Source: a virus. Taken from it: a stretch of 37,269 nt of DNA. Both the position numbers and the translations under genes were made by a program. This document shows, one piece after another, positions 29,378 to 37,269 of the stretch (positions are counted from its first letter, which is position 1; each line of letters opens with the position of its first letter). The notes beneath the pieces are model-generated. The model ran no database searches and was not told where the DNA came from. It saw nothing but the letters and a program-made list of their open reading frames with translations. Location: positions 1 to 37,269 of the IMG/VR virus record IMGVR_UViG_3300042090_002518, one strand, 5' to 3'.

Positions 29378-30675
29378 GCTATCTGTCTAAATCTTGGTTT
29401 TTTCTTGCCCGTTGATTGGTCATATGTGTCATATTCTTGTTTAAGAGCTTTGACTGTATTACCAAATCCTTGAGTATTATCAGCCGCTACTTCTTTGAAT
29501 GCTTGACTGGCTAGCTTGCGTGCTTCTGGTGTGCGTAGGAAATCTGCAATACGAGCACTATATTTTGCCCCATATGTTGAAGCACCACCCAAAGCAACCC
29601 CTGGTAATCCGCCACCATAATTATATAACAATGCTCCTATGATTCCGTTCGTGGTTTTATTTTTAAACAGATTTTTAAGACCGGTATTATTTTCGATCAT
29701 TTCCCCAATTTCTGAACGCAGATTAACTGCCTTGTATAGATCTTTTGCGCGATTATATTGTTTACCAAATTCAGGATGGGTTTTTGCCACATCTTGCAAG
29801 TCTTCTTGTATAGATTTGTATGCTGCCTTATAAAAAGGATGTTGGCTTACTTTTTCACCGATCTCTTTTTCACGCTCAAGCAGATTTTTTACATTAACGA
29901 CATTGTCTTTTTCATTGATTTGGCTCTGAAGATTCTTCAAGACTTTACGCATATTTCTTGTATCAACATCGCTGCCTCGTCCTTCTAACTCTTCTACTAG
30001 TTGATTAACTACCTGTGATGTTTTAGGTGCAGGCGCATTGATTTTTGGTGCCAATTGATTTCGCTTTGCGTATGATTTTTCATATTCATTTTTAGCCGCT
30101 TTTACTATGCCTTGCGGTGTTTTCCCCAATCGTTTTGCATCAAATCCAAGTCCGCCAAGTGTACCTGCTATAAACTGTCCCACAGGACCGAGGCCGGCCG
30201 ATTCTGCTGTCTGCATCCCTGCTTGTTGTGCAGTGGATCTGCCAATAGCTACTGGTAATGAGGCGCCCCCTGTCACAGCAGCTGCGATCGGTATCGTAGG
30301 ATCGCCCGCGACCCCTTGAGCTATTCGCTCTGCAAAACCTTTCGGCTCCAAATATCCTTGCGGTAAATTTGGTTCAACAAAACGCTGGGTTATGCCTTGT
30401 TTCACATCTTGAGAACTGGGCAGAAATGGCAATCGTCCTGGCAACTGCGGTGCTCCTATTGCACCAAGAGCAGGATTGGCAATGCCGCCAACAAGACCAG
30501 AATAAATATCTTGTGGTGCGCCTATAAGTCCTTCAATGGCACGAGCAGTCATAGCTTGATATGGTCGAGCTAATTCACCAACGCCACCCCCAAGTCTCTG
30601 TAAAATATTTGGTTGTTGAGCTTGTTGTTGTGGTTGTAATGCCTTTTGTGTTCCACTTACTAATTTAAATGCCAT
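29374..30675 (-). CDS. Internal virion (DNA ejection) protein candidate
   Basis: 433 residues, ATG at 30675. N-terminal Q-rich region, then a long amphipathic Gly/Ala/Pro-rich part (residues 45-190, GLVGGIANPALGAIGAPQLP), a coiled-coil middle (RKVLKNLQSQINEKDNVVNV) and GGGLPGVALGGASTYGAKYS near the end. Glycine-rich membrane-active segments plus coiled coil, in a set of three consecutive genes after the tail genes, fit P22-type ejection proteins carried in the head. Confidence 0.6.
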   Translation of the reverse strand: MAFKLVSGTQKALQPQQQAQQPNILQRLGGGVGELARPYQAMTARAIEGLIGAPQDIYSGLVGGIANPALGAIGAPQLPGRLPFLPSSQDVKQGITQRFVEPNLPQGYLEPKGFAERIAQGVAGDPTIPIAAAVTGGASLPVAIGRSTAQQAGMQTAESAGLGPVGQFIAGTLGGLGFDAKRLGKTPQGIVKAAKNEYEKSYAKRNQLAPKINAPAPKTSQVVNQLVEELEGRGSDVDTRNMRKVLKNLQSQINEKDNVVNVKNLLEREKEIGEKVSQHPFYKAAYKSIQEDLQDVAKTHPEFGKQYNRAKDLYKAVNLRSEIGEMIENNTGLKNLFKNKTTNGIIGALLYNYGGGLPGVALGGASTYGAKYSARIADFLRTPEARKLASQAFKEVAADNTQGFGNTVKALKQEYDTYDQSTGKKKPRFRQIA

Positions 30676-30677
30676 AT

Positions 30678-31670
30678 CTACTCCTTAACGCGCCACCATT
30701 GATTGCTTTTAAGTTGGTAGGTAACGCCCGTTTCCTCATCCTCAATCTTTGCTCCGTCGTCGTAGTCTTCCGTGGGAGGCAATATGTCAACTTCTTCTTC
30801 GGTGATAGGAACAAGATCACTTAATTCACGCATCTTTTTTGCCATTACTGAACGGATATTGGCAGGCTGCTCACCGCCATTTTCTTCAATAATTTGGTGA
30901 CGCAACAGATCTTCTTTCTCTACTTTTTCAACTTCTTTTAAGATACGTTCAAGTAATTTTTTGCGCGCAGGCTTCGAATGGGCCAATCCGGCTTTGATGG
31001 ATTCAGATAATTGCAATCTATATTTCGATATTGGACCACCCCCACGTGCAGCTAAGGCCGTAGCCAATTCTTGACTTGCAGATTTAAAACGCTGACTATT
31101 GTCGCTTAGATAACTAATAGGTTTATATGACGCAATTAGTCCACTTTCAACATCGCCTTCCTCATCAAGTGCTAACATCTCTTCTGCCAAGCTCCGTTCA
31201 AGTCCCGCATTCTCAGCGCGTTTATCCAGGCGATTGAGATAATCTTTATTACCAGCATTTATTCTCGATTGCTCAGCCGGGGATCGCTTAGTGGCTTGTG
31301 CGCCTTTACTAATTTGCTGTAAGAAATTAGGTTCCTGTTTTGCTGATTCTGTCATCCCTTGTGCTGTTTGTGGTTGTTGTTGCGAACCCAAAAGCTGAAG
31401 TGCTTGAAATTGCTGCTGCGGCGGTAAGGTAGACAAATAATCGGCTTGTGCTTTAGGAACATTAAGGGCTTGTAGCTTTTGCGACATAGGATTAGATGAA
31501 AGTCGTTCTCCAACTTCGTATGCTTTGTTTTTTGCATAGCTATTTAAAATATCGCCAAGAGTCTCGCCCGCACCACTGAAAAAAGACTCTGCATAACCCA
31601 TAGGCTGTTCGATCGCTTGATTTTGAAGCGCATTGAGTCTGTTAGGGTTTTTTACAATATGAAATGCCAT
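30678..31670 (-). CDS. Internal virion protein candidate
   Basis: 330 residues, ATG at 31670. Helical, Q/A-rich, with QPMGYAESFFSGAGETLGDI at the N-terminus, LPPQQQFQALQLLGSQQQPQ in the middle and a charged helical region (KKLLERILKEVEKVEKEDLL). It ends in a small domain (VTYQLKSNQWWRVKE). It is between two other ejection-type genes with 1-2 bp junctions. Confidence 0.55.
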   Translation of the reverse strand: MAFHIVKNPNRLNALQNQAIEQPMGYAESFFSGAGETLGDILNSYAKNKAYEVGERLSSNPMSQKLQALNVPKAQADYLSTLPPQQQFQALQLLGSQQQPQTAQGMTESAKQEPNFLQQISKGAQATKRSPAEQSRINAGNKDYLNRLDKRAENAGLERSLAEEMLALDEEGDVESGLIASYKPISYLSDNSQRFKSASQELATALAARGGGPISKYRLQLSESIKAGLAHSKPARKKLLERILKEVEKVEKEDLLRHQIIEENGGEQPANIRSVMAKKMRELSDLVPITEEEVDILPPTEDYDDGAKIEDEETGVTYQLKSNQWWRVKE

Positions 31671-32767
31671 TATGCTACTCCTTGTGGGTTAGCTGCCGCC
31701 GCCCTTCTTGCGGATTGCCGTTGTTTTATGCGTTGAGCATAGGTATCAAGTTTTGTTCCCGGCTGTTTATATGTACGTTTGAAATCTTCTTCCGCGCCAA
31801 CTGCTTGGCCAGTGATCGCTTGAATTTGCTGTACATCGTCTGCCGTTAATGGCCGTCCTGCTCGCTTACTTAATTCATCAAGGAATGCTTGTTGATCAGC
31901 CGTTATGCCATTTTCATTTTTAGGGGCTCCTGGTTCACCACGTGTTGCGCGCAATCCCGTATATATTTGCTGAACATCTTGAGGTGATACGACATCTCCT
32001 GCTGCCAGAGAATTAGCAAGGCCAGCCGTAGCTCCAGCTACGCCACCTGCGAGTGCTCCCCATGGGCCACCGCCAGTGATGAATCCCCCTGCTGCGCCTG
32101 TTGCTGCGCCACCAAGTGTTTTCAAAAAATGCCGCTTAAACTGTTCCCATTTAGATAACTGAGGTTGCGCCGCACCGCCCAGTCCTTGGTTTTCTTGATA
32201 TACCTGTTCGTAAGGATTCAAATTCCCCAAATTATTCAGCAGTTGTGATTTTTCCTGCAAATTATATTGCGCTTCAAGTGCTGCAAGATTCGATTCCAGG
32301 GTGGCGCCCGCTCCGGACAATCTATTTAAAAAATTGCTGCCTGCATGGGATCCACTGCCGCCACCAGCGGTGAATCGTTCGGCAATACCAGGCAATGTTT
32401 CTGTAGCAAATGTACGACGATATTGATTAAGAATTGGCTTAATACCAGCTTGATTTGGATCGTATAATGATTGCAAGCGATCCACATGAGTATTAAATAA
32501 TTTTTCCATTCGTTCTTGAAATGGCGCCGGATATCGAGGTAAAAACTGTGAAGGATTTGTCGTATTTAAGGGCATCGAAGCGCCGGGCTGAACCTGTTGC
32601 ATCTGCTGCATTTGTTGTACTATGGGATTTGGTGCACCAATATCAGGATTGTTGGCACGGGCTACATGGGGATATACATCCGCACCCGTACGCCGTCCAT
32701 ATTCTTGCAAATCATTATATTGTTGAGGATCGATCCCCATTGGCGCATTGATCGTATTTGGTGGCAT
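31670..32767 (-). CDS. Internal virion (DNA ejection) protein candidate
   Basis: 365 residues, ATG at 32767. Q/P-rich N-terminus; a glycine-rich region with FTAGGGSGSHAGSNFLNRLS; and a strong Gly/Ala membrane-like segment at about residues 218-258 (LGGAATGAAGGFITGG, GALAGGVAGATAGLA). Such segments are typical of ejection proteins that form a channel across the envelope. Confidence 0.6.
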   Translation of the reverse strand: MPPNTINAPMGIDPQQYNDLQEYGRRTGADVYPHVARANNPDIGAPNPIVQQMQQMQQVQPGASMPLNTTNPSQFLPRYPAPFQERMEKLFNTHVDRLQSLYDPNQAGIKPILNQYRRTFATETLPGIAERFTAGGGSGSHAGSNFLNRLSGAGATLESNLAALEAQYNLQEKSQLLNNLGNLNPYEQVYQENQGLGGAAQPQLSKWEQFKRHFLKTLGGAATGAAGGFITGGGPWGALAGGVAGATAGLANSLAAGDVVSPQDVQQIYTGLRATRGEPGAPKNENGITADQQAFLDELSKRAGRPLTADDVQQIQAITGQAVGAEEDFKRTYKQPGTKLDTYAQRIKQRQSARRAAAANPQGVA

Positions 32768-32820
32768 AGACGTTCCCTTTTTATAATCTTGTTCTTTTTA
32801 AGCCTAAAATGAGTCGGTCA

Positions 32821-33375
32821 TTAATTCAACAAATACTTCAACACCACATAGACTACGTTGAAATTACTTCTGTTGCTGCCAGTCGTAATGTATACATTGG
32901 TACCATCAGCGCGTATTTCTATATTGTTTGCTAATGTCGGACTCGCGTATGGAATCGGTATATAATTAAAGCCGGTCGTATCGGATGCGGTGGCATATAT
33001 TTCCGTAAAAGTTGTGGCGCCATTGCAGGTGATATTATGGGGCACCGTTAATGTTCCGGTATTTGGTAAAGGTCCAGTGAACAGGACCGTTGTTATACCC
33101 TGTCTATTATCGAGACTCACTACATTGGTCAAAGCTGGTGTATTCAAATTAGGATTGGGAAACCAAGATTGGCCATTAACAAACGGCATTCTTGTTTGAT
33201 AGATGCCCGTTTCCTTTGTGTTTAGAACCAATGATATATAGTTCAAGTTTTGGTAAAGTCGTACGAGCAGTTCCTTAAACTGTATACTGTTTACATCAAC
33301 CTCAAATATCTCACTCGTGTCCCAGACGTTCGTCGACGCTATAAACGACCCAAAACTGTTACTATTATCTGCCAT
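32821..33375 (-). CDS. Conserved tail-region protein
   Basis: 184 residues, ATG at 33375, overlapping the preceding stop. N-terminal FGSFIASTNVWDTSEIFEVD and ELLVRLYQNLNYISLVLNTK are blocks I associate with small tail proteins of podoviruses. The C-terminal half is a beta domain (NNIEIRADGTNVYITTGSNR). Probably a tail or fibre attachment protein. Confidence 0.6.
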   Translation of the reverse strand: MADNSNSFGSFIASTNVWDTSEIFEVDVNSIQFKELLVRLYQNLNYISLVLNTKETGIYQTRMPFVNGQSWFPNPNLNTPALTNVVSLDNRQGITTVLFTGPLPNTGTLTVPHNITCNGATTFTEIYATASDTTGFNYIPIPYASPTLANNIEIRADGTNVYITTGSNRSNFNVVYVVLKYLLN

Positions 33376-35768
33376 TATTGCAACCTTGAACTTGTTGGTG
33401 ATGTATGCAGCACCATACCTTCAATCTGAAAATCAGACCAAGCGATTGCTGCCGTAGAATTTTCTGTAGGGCTAAAATAAATATCCAACTGTATAAACTC
33501 GCCCTGTGATTGGAAATAAATAGGGTGCCATATACGAACCTGTGTCTGTTCAAAAGCATAATATGGGTCAGCATATGGTGCTGTTTGCAGGACGTTTGTG
33601 CCCATTATGGTGCCCGTTGCTGTTCCTTCATCAATCATGGATAGATTGCTGCTTGAAGTAAGGTAATCTACGGTGATCTCACCCTGACTTGTTTTAATAA
33701 CGCAGAAATCAACTTTGCCTACATATACATCACGGCCTTGGCTGACATATGGATTAAGTTGTTTGGATTGGAAATTGATGTTAGATACAAGCGTCGCCAC
33801 GCCGCCCCCAATGTATGTACCGTTAAATTGCGTATAATTGTCAGGATTCAAGAGACACCATGCTGTTATATCATCAACCCCATCTACGTTCAGAACTTGC
33901 AGAATGGTCGCATTGGCAATGCCAACGGTGATAGGCGAGTTGAGCGCTGATTCAATAGCAATAAAATCACCAACCATAAGATTGTGATTGGTAATACTGA
34001 TTTCTAAATAGCCAAGAACGTTATTGAGAATATTGTTGATCTGTAAGACTCGGGCATTACGCGCATTATCTGAATCAACAATAAATACATATCCTTGCTG
34101 ATTGCCTGCAATAACTTGACGATTTTGGACCTGCTCTGTTGCAGAATCCCATGAAAAATTCGCTTGCGCCCATGTCGTGTCATTGAGCGATGCCCATGTT
34201 GCATCTATCTGTTGGTTGAAATACCCAAAGCAGGTAATAGAATCATCAAAAAGCGCCCACGAACCAGTTCGATAATTGTATACAAGTACCTTATTGGGAA
34301 ATGTTGGATCAACACAACTAACGTCAGTGCAAAACATGCGCTGATTATCAGAAGGAAATGTCCAATAAACGAGCTCTGTATAAAAGTCACGGATACCGAC
34401 CACCCTCGTTACGCCTTGGTTTTTATTGCGTATCGTAAATACTTCATCAGGAATTTTAGTGTCGATTCTTTCTACATTGGCGCCATTACACGCATGCACC
34501 CCGGTATTGGACATGGTCAGGATATGGCGATCAAAAGGAACAGTTGAGAAGGTAGCCTCTGAACCAAGTTCTGTATTAATTTTCTGCCATGCAAAAGTCT
34601 GGCTTTGGTTCTGCACATATACCAATTCCCATGTACTGCGCTCAAAAAAGACAATGAGACGATCTTTTATAAATTCTGCACTAATAATAGCTTCGTCAGT
34701 TGGTGCATCAAGATACGCAGCGCCTGACCAGAAACTTTTATTTGGATCGGCCATGTTATCAGATTGATTGAGTTCGTACCACGCATTTTGGGCAAATGGC
34801 GAACCGTAAGACGACCAACGTGCACGATTGACATATTGCGTATTATTGCCAAAACCACCAGCGCCAGAACCATCATTTTCAATAGTATTCAGCAAAACTA
34901 AACGATTCTTAAAGGCAGCGATAATCCGCGCAGTGACTACATATGGACCTGTTTGGGGCGGTTGAGGAACACCAGCAATAGTTGGTGCGAAATAAAATCT
35001 GTTGGCCACCAATCCGCCATCTATCCAATTTGTACCATCAATTGTCCACTTAATAAAATCGTCTGTAGCTGCCCCGAGACCATTAGGATTAACCACATAA
35101 TAATTGCTGACAAATAATGCGCGTATATTTGGCAATACCCCGCGCCAATTACAGGTCCAAAAGAAATTCCCATTACCGCCGTGCCATTCCAATGTTCCTG
35201 AACGAAGCCAAAATCCATTGGCGCTTGAAAATGTATAGGCGAAATGTGTATCAAAGGCATATGCAGGTTGATCGTTTACTGAGACACCCGCTTGATCGTA
35301 CGTCGTTAATCCCATCACAGGCAAACCGGGATAATAATAAACAGCAGTTAACGGCGTAGAGCCAGTAATATCAACGGCTCCCGAAGTAGTATCATACGTT
35401 GCCATGGTTGAACTGCCTGTATCAAGCATATCTGCTGGTGAGCCCACTTCGTATACCGTAAAAATTTCATTAGCAATCGTAAAAGCTTGTCCAATGGCGC
35501 CAACACTCGGAAGCGGTACAACACCTGAAAAATTCCCCGATCCGTTAGTAGTTCCAATCTGCATCGACAAACGCGAATAAAAAGGGGCTATAACTGAATT
35601 AGGAGCACCATTGCCAGTCAAAGTACCGCCAAATCGTTTTCGTACGCGTCCACGGAAAATATAGACGTTATTAAGCGATGTGAATGCATCGTCTGGTATA
35701 AGCCAGGGCCGGAGATCGGTCTGTAAACCAGTAATGATCGGAGCAATAAGAAAACGATCAAATGCCAT
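33375..35768 (-). CDS. Large tail protein (797 residues)
   Basis: ATG at 35768. N-terminal FDRFLIAPIITGLQTDLRPW then DDAFTSLNNVYIFRGRVRKR is a conserved opening of podovirus tail stem/stabilisation proteins. The body is beta-rich, with propeller-like WFP and WALFDDSITCFGYF segments, and ends with IQLDIYFSPTENSTAAIAWS. It probably forms the tail knob or stem, next to the adaptor. No enzymatic motif is seen. Confidence 0.65.
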   Translation of the reverse strand: MAFDRFLIAPIITGLQTDLRPWLIPDDAFTSLNNVYIFRGRVRKRFGGTLTGNGAPNSVIAPFYSRLSMQIGTTNGSGNFSGVVPLPSVGAIGQAFTIANEIFTVYEVGSPADMLDTGSSTMATYDTTSGAVDITGSTPLTAVYYYPGLPVMGLTTYDQAGVSVNDQPAYAFDTHFAYTFSSANGFWLRSGTLEWHGGNGNFFWTCNWRGVLPNIRALFVSNYYVVNPNGLGAATDDFIKWTIDGTNWIDGGLVANRFYFAPTIAGVPQPPQTGPYVVTARIIAAFKNRLVLLNTIENDGSGAGGFGNNTQYVNRARWSSYGSPFAQNAWYELNQSDNMADPNKSFWSGAAYLDAPTDEAIISAEFIKDRLIVFFERSTWELVYVQNQSQTFAWQKINTELGSEATFSTVPFDRHILTMSNTGVHACNGANVERIDTKIPDEVFTIRNKNQGVTRVVGIRDFYTELVYWTFPSDNQRMFCTDVSCVDPTFPNKVLVYNYRTGSWALFDDSITCFGYFNQQIDATWASLNDTTWAQANFSWDSATEQVQNRQVIAGNQQGYVFIVDSDNARNARVLQINNILNNVLGYLEISITNHNLMVGDFIAIESALNSPITVGIANATILQVLNVDGVDDITAWCLLNPDNYTQFNGTYIGGGVATLVSNINFQSKQLNPYVSQGRDVYVGKVDFCVIKTSQGEITVDYLTSSSNLSMIDEGTATGTIMGTNVLQTAPYADPYYAFEQTQVRIWHPIYFQSQGEFIQLDIYFSPTENSTAAIAWSDFQIEGMVLHTSPTSSRLQ

Positions 35769-35769
35769 A

Positions 35770-36387
35770 CTAATATCCTATAGCAAGATATTGAAATGAT
35801 GTTGCCGCAGCGCCAACTGCTGATCTTGAAGATCCATACACATTCATACCTAGATTGGTAAACGTAGAAAGGCTGACATACGTATTTGTATCGCCTGCTC
35901 CTGTATTATAGTTCGTAACCTGCACGGACATTACTTGAGCAAATACGGGAATATCAGCCGCAACAGGAAAAGCAACAAAGGTGGCGCCATTGGCATTGGC
36001 ATTGCCCCATTTCATTAAAATCCCTGAAGGCAAATAGCTCCATCCTGAAGTATTATTCAAAGGTGCAGAATCGGTGCTCAAAATCGATGCGGTAGCAGGT
36101 ATTTGTGTCGCGGTTACTTCGTTTGTCTTATTTACATACATCTCATTTTGAGAAGTGATCGGATTTAAGAAGGAATAAAGAGCGACTTCGCCTGCATCAA
36201 ATACGATCGGTGGTGATGCTACTTGTACGGGCATCTCTACATAAATATGCTTGCCTTGATTAGCTGTATTAAAAGGTGCATGATTGACCATCACCAAGGT
36301 ATTAATTGCTTCCATATTATTAAGCAGATCACCCTGTGATTGGGAAATGACATCGCCTGCCATTGGAATCATTGAATTATATGCCAT
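35770..36387 (-). CDS. Tail fibre with gp53-like C-terminal domain
   Basis: 205 residues, ATG at 36387. The C-terminal half (GWSYLPSGILMKWGNANANG, FVAFPVAADIPVFAQVMSVQ, ending AATSFQYLAIGY) is the gp53-like tail-fibre C-domain seen in many phages. The N-terminal part (MIPMAGDVISQSQGDLLNNM) mediates attachment to the tail. Host recognition is likely. Confidence 0.75.
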   Translation of the reverse strand: MAYNSMIPMAGDVISQSQGDLLNNMEAINTLVMVNHAPFNTANQGKHIYVEMPVQVASPPIVFDAGEVALYSFLNPITSQNEMYVNKTNEVTATQIPATASILSTDSAPLNNTSGWSYLPSGILMKWGNANANGATFVAFPVAADIPVFAQVMSVQVTNYNTGAGDTNTYVSLSTFTNLGMNVYGSSRSAVGAAATSFQYLAIGY

Positions 36388-36396
36388 TAATGCTCC

Positions 36397-37269
36397 TTAA
36401 AATTGTCCTGTGCCGCCAAATCCACCATAACCCCATCCCGTGCCGCCAGTACCGCCTGACAAGCCATCAGTATATATGGTTGCCGTACGTTCGTTGGTGT
36501 ATTGTACAATAGTTCTACGCTGACACAATGCTTCTTGTTTTTTAAATTCAGGCATAATCAGGGAAACTGATTCAAGGTCCATTCTATCTTCAAATATTTT
36601 CTTTGCCGCGCCATAAGCAATATATTGCCACCATTCTTCAAGTTCTGGCGTCATGTCTACATCAAGAAGAGCAGTAGGTCTAATATAGACTTCAAAATTG
36701 ATCTCATATGGCTGATCTGGCACCGGGCGTATTCTAATTTTATTGTCATGAAATAACATTGCCTGTGGTCGCGCTGCCACTAATGGAATGGTTTGAGAGA
36801 ATACCGGCTGTCCGGGTCCAGGTGGGTTGGTAAATGTCACCCTATATTGGCCCGTCAAATAGTTTACATTGTTGTTAGGCAGCAAATCGGCAGGATAATA
36901 TAAAGGCACGGTGGGTAAATTGAGCATGGGATCGTATAGATTTCCCCAGACGGTAAAGTTGCCAGTGATTGCATCCCGTAAAGGATAATCGATCATCTGA
37001 ATGCCTTCTGCTTCAGCAGTGAGATCGCCAATAGATGACAACAGCACTTCATTCTGTTCCAATACCGCAATCTGGTTGCCATTTAATGGCTGGATTGGAA
37101 TTGATTGCTGAGCGTTGATAACACCGCTAAAAAACAACGTCATACCGTCGCCCGTTTGAGGTTGTTGGACGATTGAGTTTACTTGGGGATAGATGCCAAA
37201 AAACTCTTCCCTGTTTTGCGAATAAAATGCGGGAAAGCCAGCCACATATACTGGGGTGTGAATAGTGAG
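36397..37269 (-). CDS. Head-tail adaptor protein, C-terminal part (continues from position 482 through the junction)
   Basis: This is the remainder of the adaptor gene that begins at 482. The frame is open to the window edge, and an internal GTG at 37245 can be mistaken for a start. Bases 37055-37269 duplicate 1-215 with 10 substitutions, all silent. The C-terminal third has a helical segment ending in AAKKIFEDRMDLE, then a glycine-rich tail (GGTGGTGWGYGGFGGTG). It is followed 9 bp downstream by a tail-fibre gene. The role, attaching the tail to the portal, is inferred from position and the N-terminal part. Confidence 0.6.
   Translation of the reverse strand, partial: LTIHTPVYVAGFPAFYSQNREEFFGIYPQVNSIVQQPQTGDGMTLFFSGVINAQQSIPIQPLNGNQIAVLEQNEVLLSSIGDLTAEAEGIQMIDYPLRDAITGNFTVWGNLYDPMLNLPTVPLYYPADLLPNNNVNYLTGQYRVTFTNPPGPGQPVFSQTIPLVAARPQAMLFHDNKIRIRPVPDQPYEINFEVYIRPTALLDVDMTPELEEWWQYIAYGAAKKIFEDRMDLESVSLIMPEFKKQEALCQRRTIVQYTNERTATIYTDGLSGGTGGTGWGYGGFGGTGQF
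37055..37269. repeat. Right copy of the terminal repeat
   Basis: Second copy of the 215-base overlap, joining to base 1 at 37055. Differences from the left copy are all synonymous, for example CGT versus AGG for Arg and ATA versus ATC for Ile. Confidence 0.9.

Noticed and set aside
36397-37245. The adaptor as a 282-residue gene starting at GTG 37245
   Set aside because: The same frame continues through the circle junction to ATG 482 with an AAGGAG site. GTG 37245 is an internal valine.
1-37269. CRISPR array, integrase or transposase
   Set aside because: No regularly spaced repeats, no tyrosine/serine recombinase motif and no terminal inverted repeats with a transposase gene were found on reading the window.

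Overview
The window is an essentially complete genome of a tailed (podovirus-like) double-stranded DNA bacteriophage, read out as a circle. The last 215 bases (37055-37269) repeat the first 215 (about 95% identical). One gene starts at 482, runs leftward off position 1 and continues in the same frame from 37054 down to 36397, so the unit genome is about 37,054 bp. GC is moderate to low, genes are tightly packed with AAGGAG-type ribosome binding sites, and nearly all head, packaging and tail genes lie on the minus strand. I see no integrase, DNA polymerase, RNA polymerase or recognisable endolysin. The host cannot be read from the sequence.

Layout in the direction of late (leftward) transcription: a likely replication initiator (18350), a RusA resolvase, a small-terminase candidate, the large terminase, cysteine-rich paralogues and small membrane proteins, a large secreted protein, a ribbon-helix-helix regulator, the portal, a group of small basic proteins, the scaffold candidate, the major capsid gene, two or three virion proteins, and (through the circle junction) a head-tail adaptor, a tail fibre, a 797-residue tail protein, three ejection-type proteins and a long array of tail-fibre genes ending at a terminator near 21280. 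The early block is on the plus strand (18879-21267): zinc-ribbon and coiled-coil small proteins and an ERF single-strand annealing protein, read from a promoter that overlaps the divergent promoter of a Cro/CI-like repressor. A plus-strand accessory cassette (27915-29377: ribbon-helix-helix regulator with its own palindromic operator, HNH endonuclease, secreted protein, zinc ribbon, tiny membrane protein) sits inside the leftward late region.

The most striking region is 2538-4691. The major capsid protein (N4-gp56 family) is not encoded continuously. It is interrupted by three group I introns whose splice sites I could place to the base: each follows the U/G rule, has a P1 guide helix and keeps frame, and P10 is strong in two of the three. 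One carries a LAGLIDADG endonuclease gene on the opposite strand. A fourth site, 4399-4427, holds only 29 nt. It has a perfect internal guide (7-bp P1 with U-G wobble, 5-bp P10) and a terminal G but no ribozyme core, and it breaks the capsid reading frame. Removing all four segments gives an uninterrupted 316-residue capsid protein. The core-less element is either a scar of intron-core deletion or a substrate spliced in trans by a neighbouring ribozyme, and it is the best candidate for undescribed biology here.
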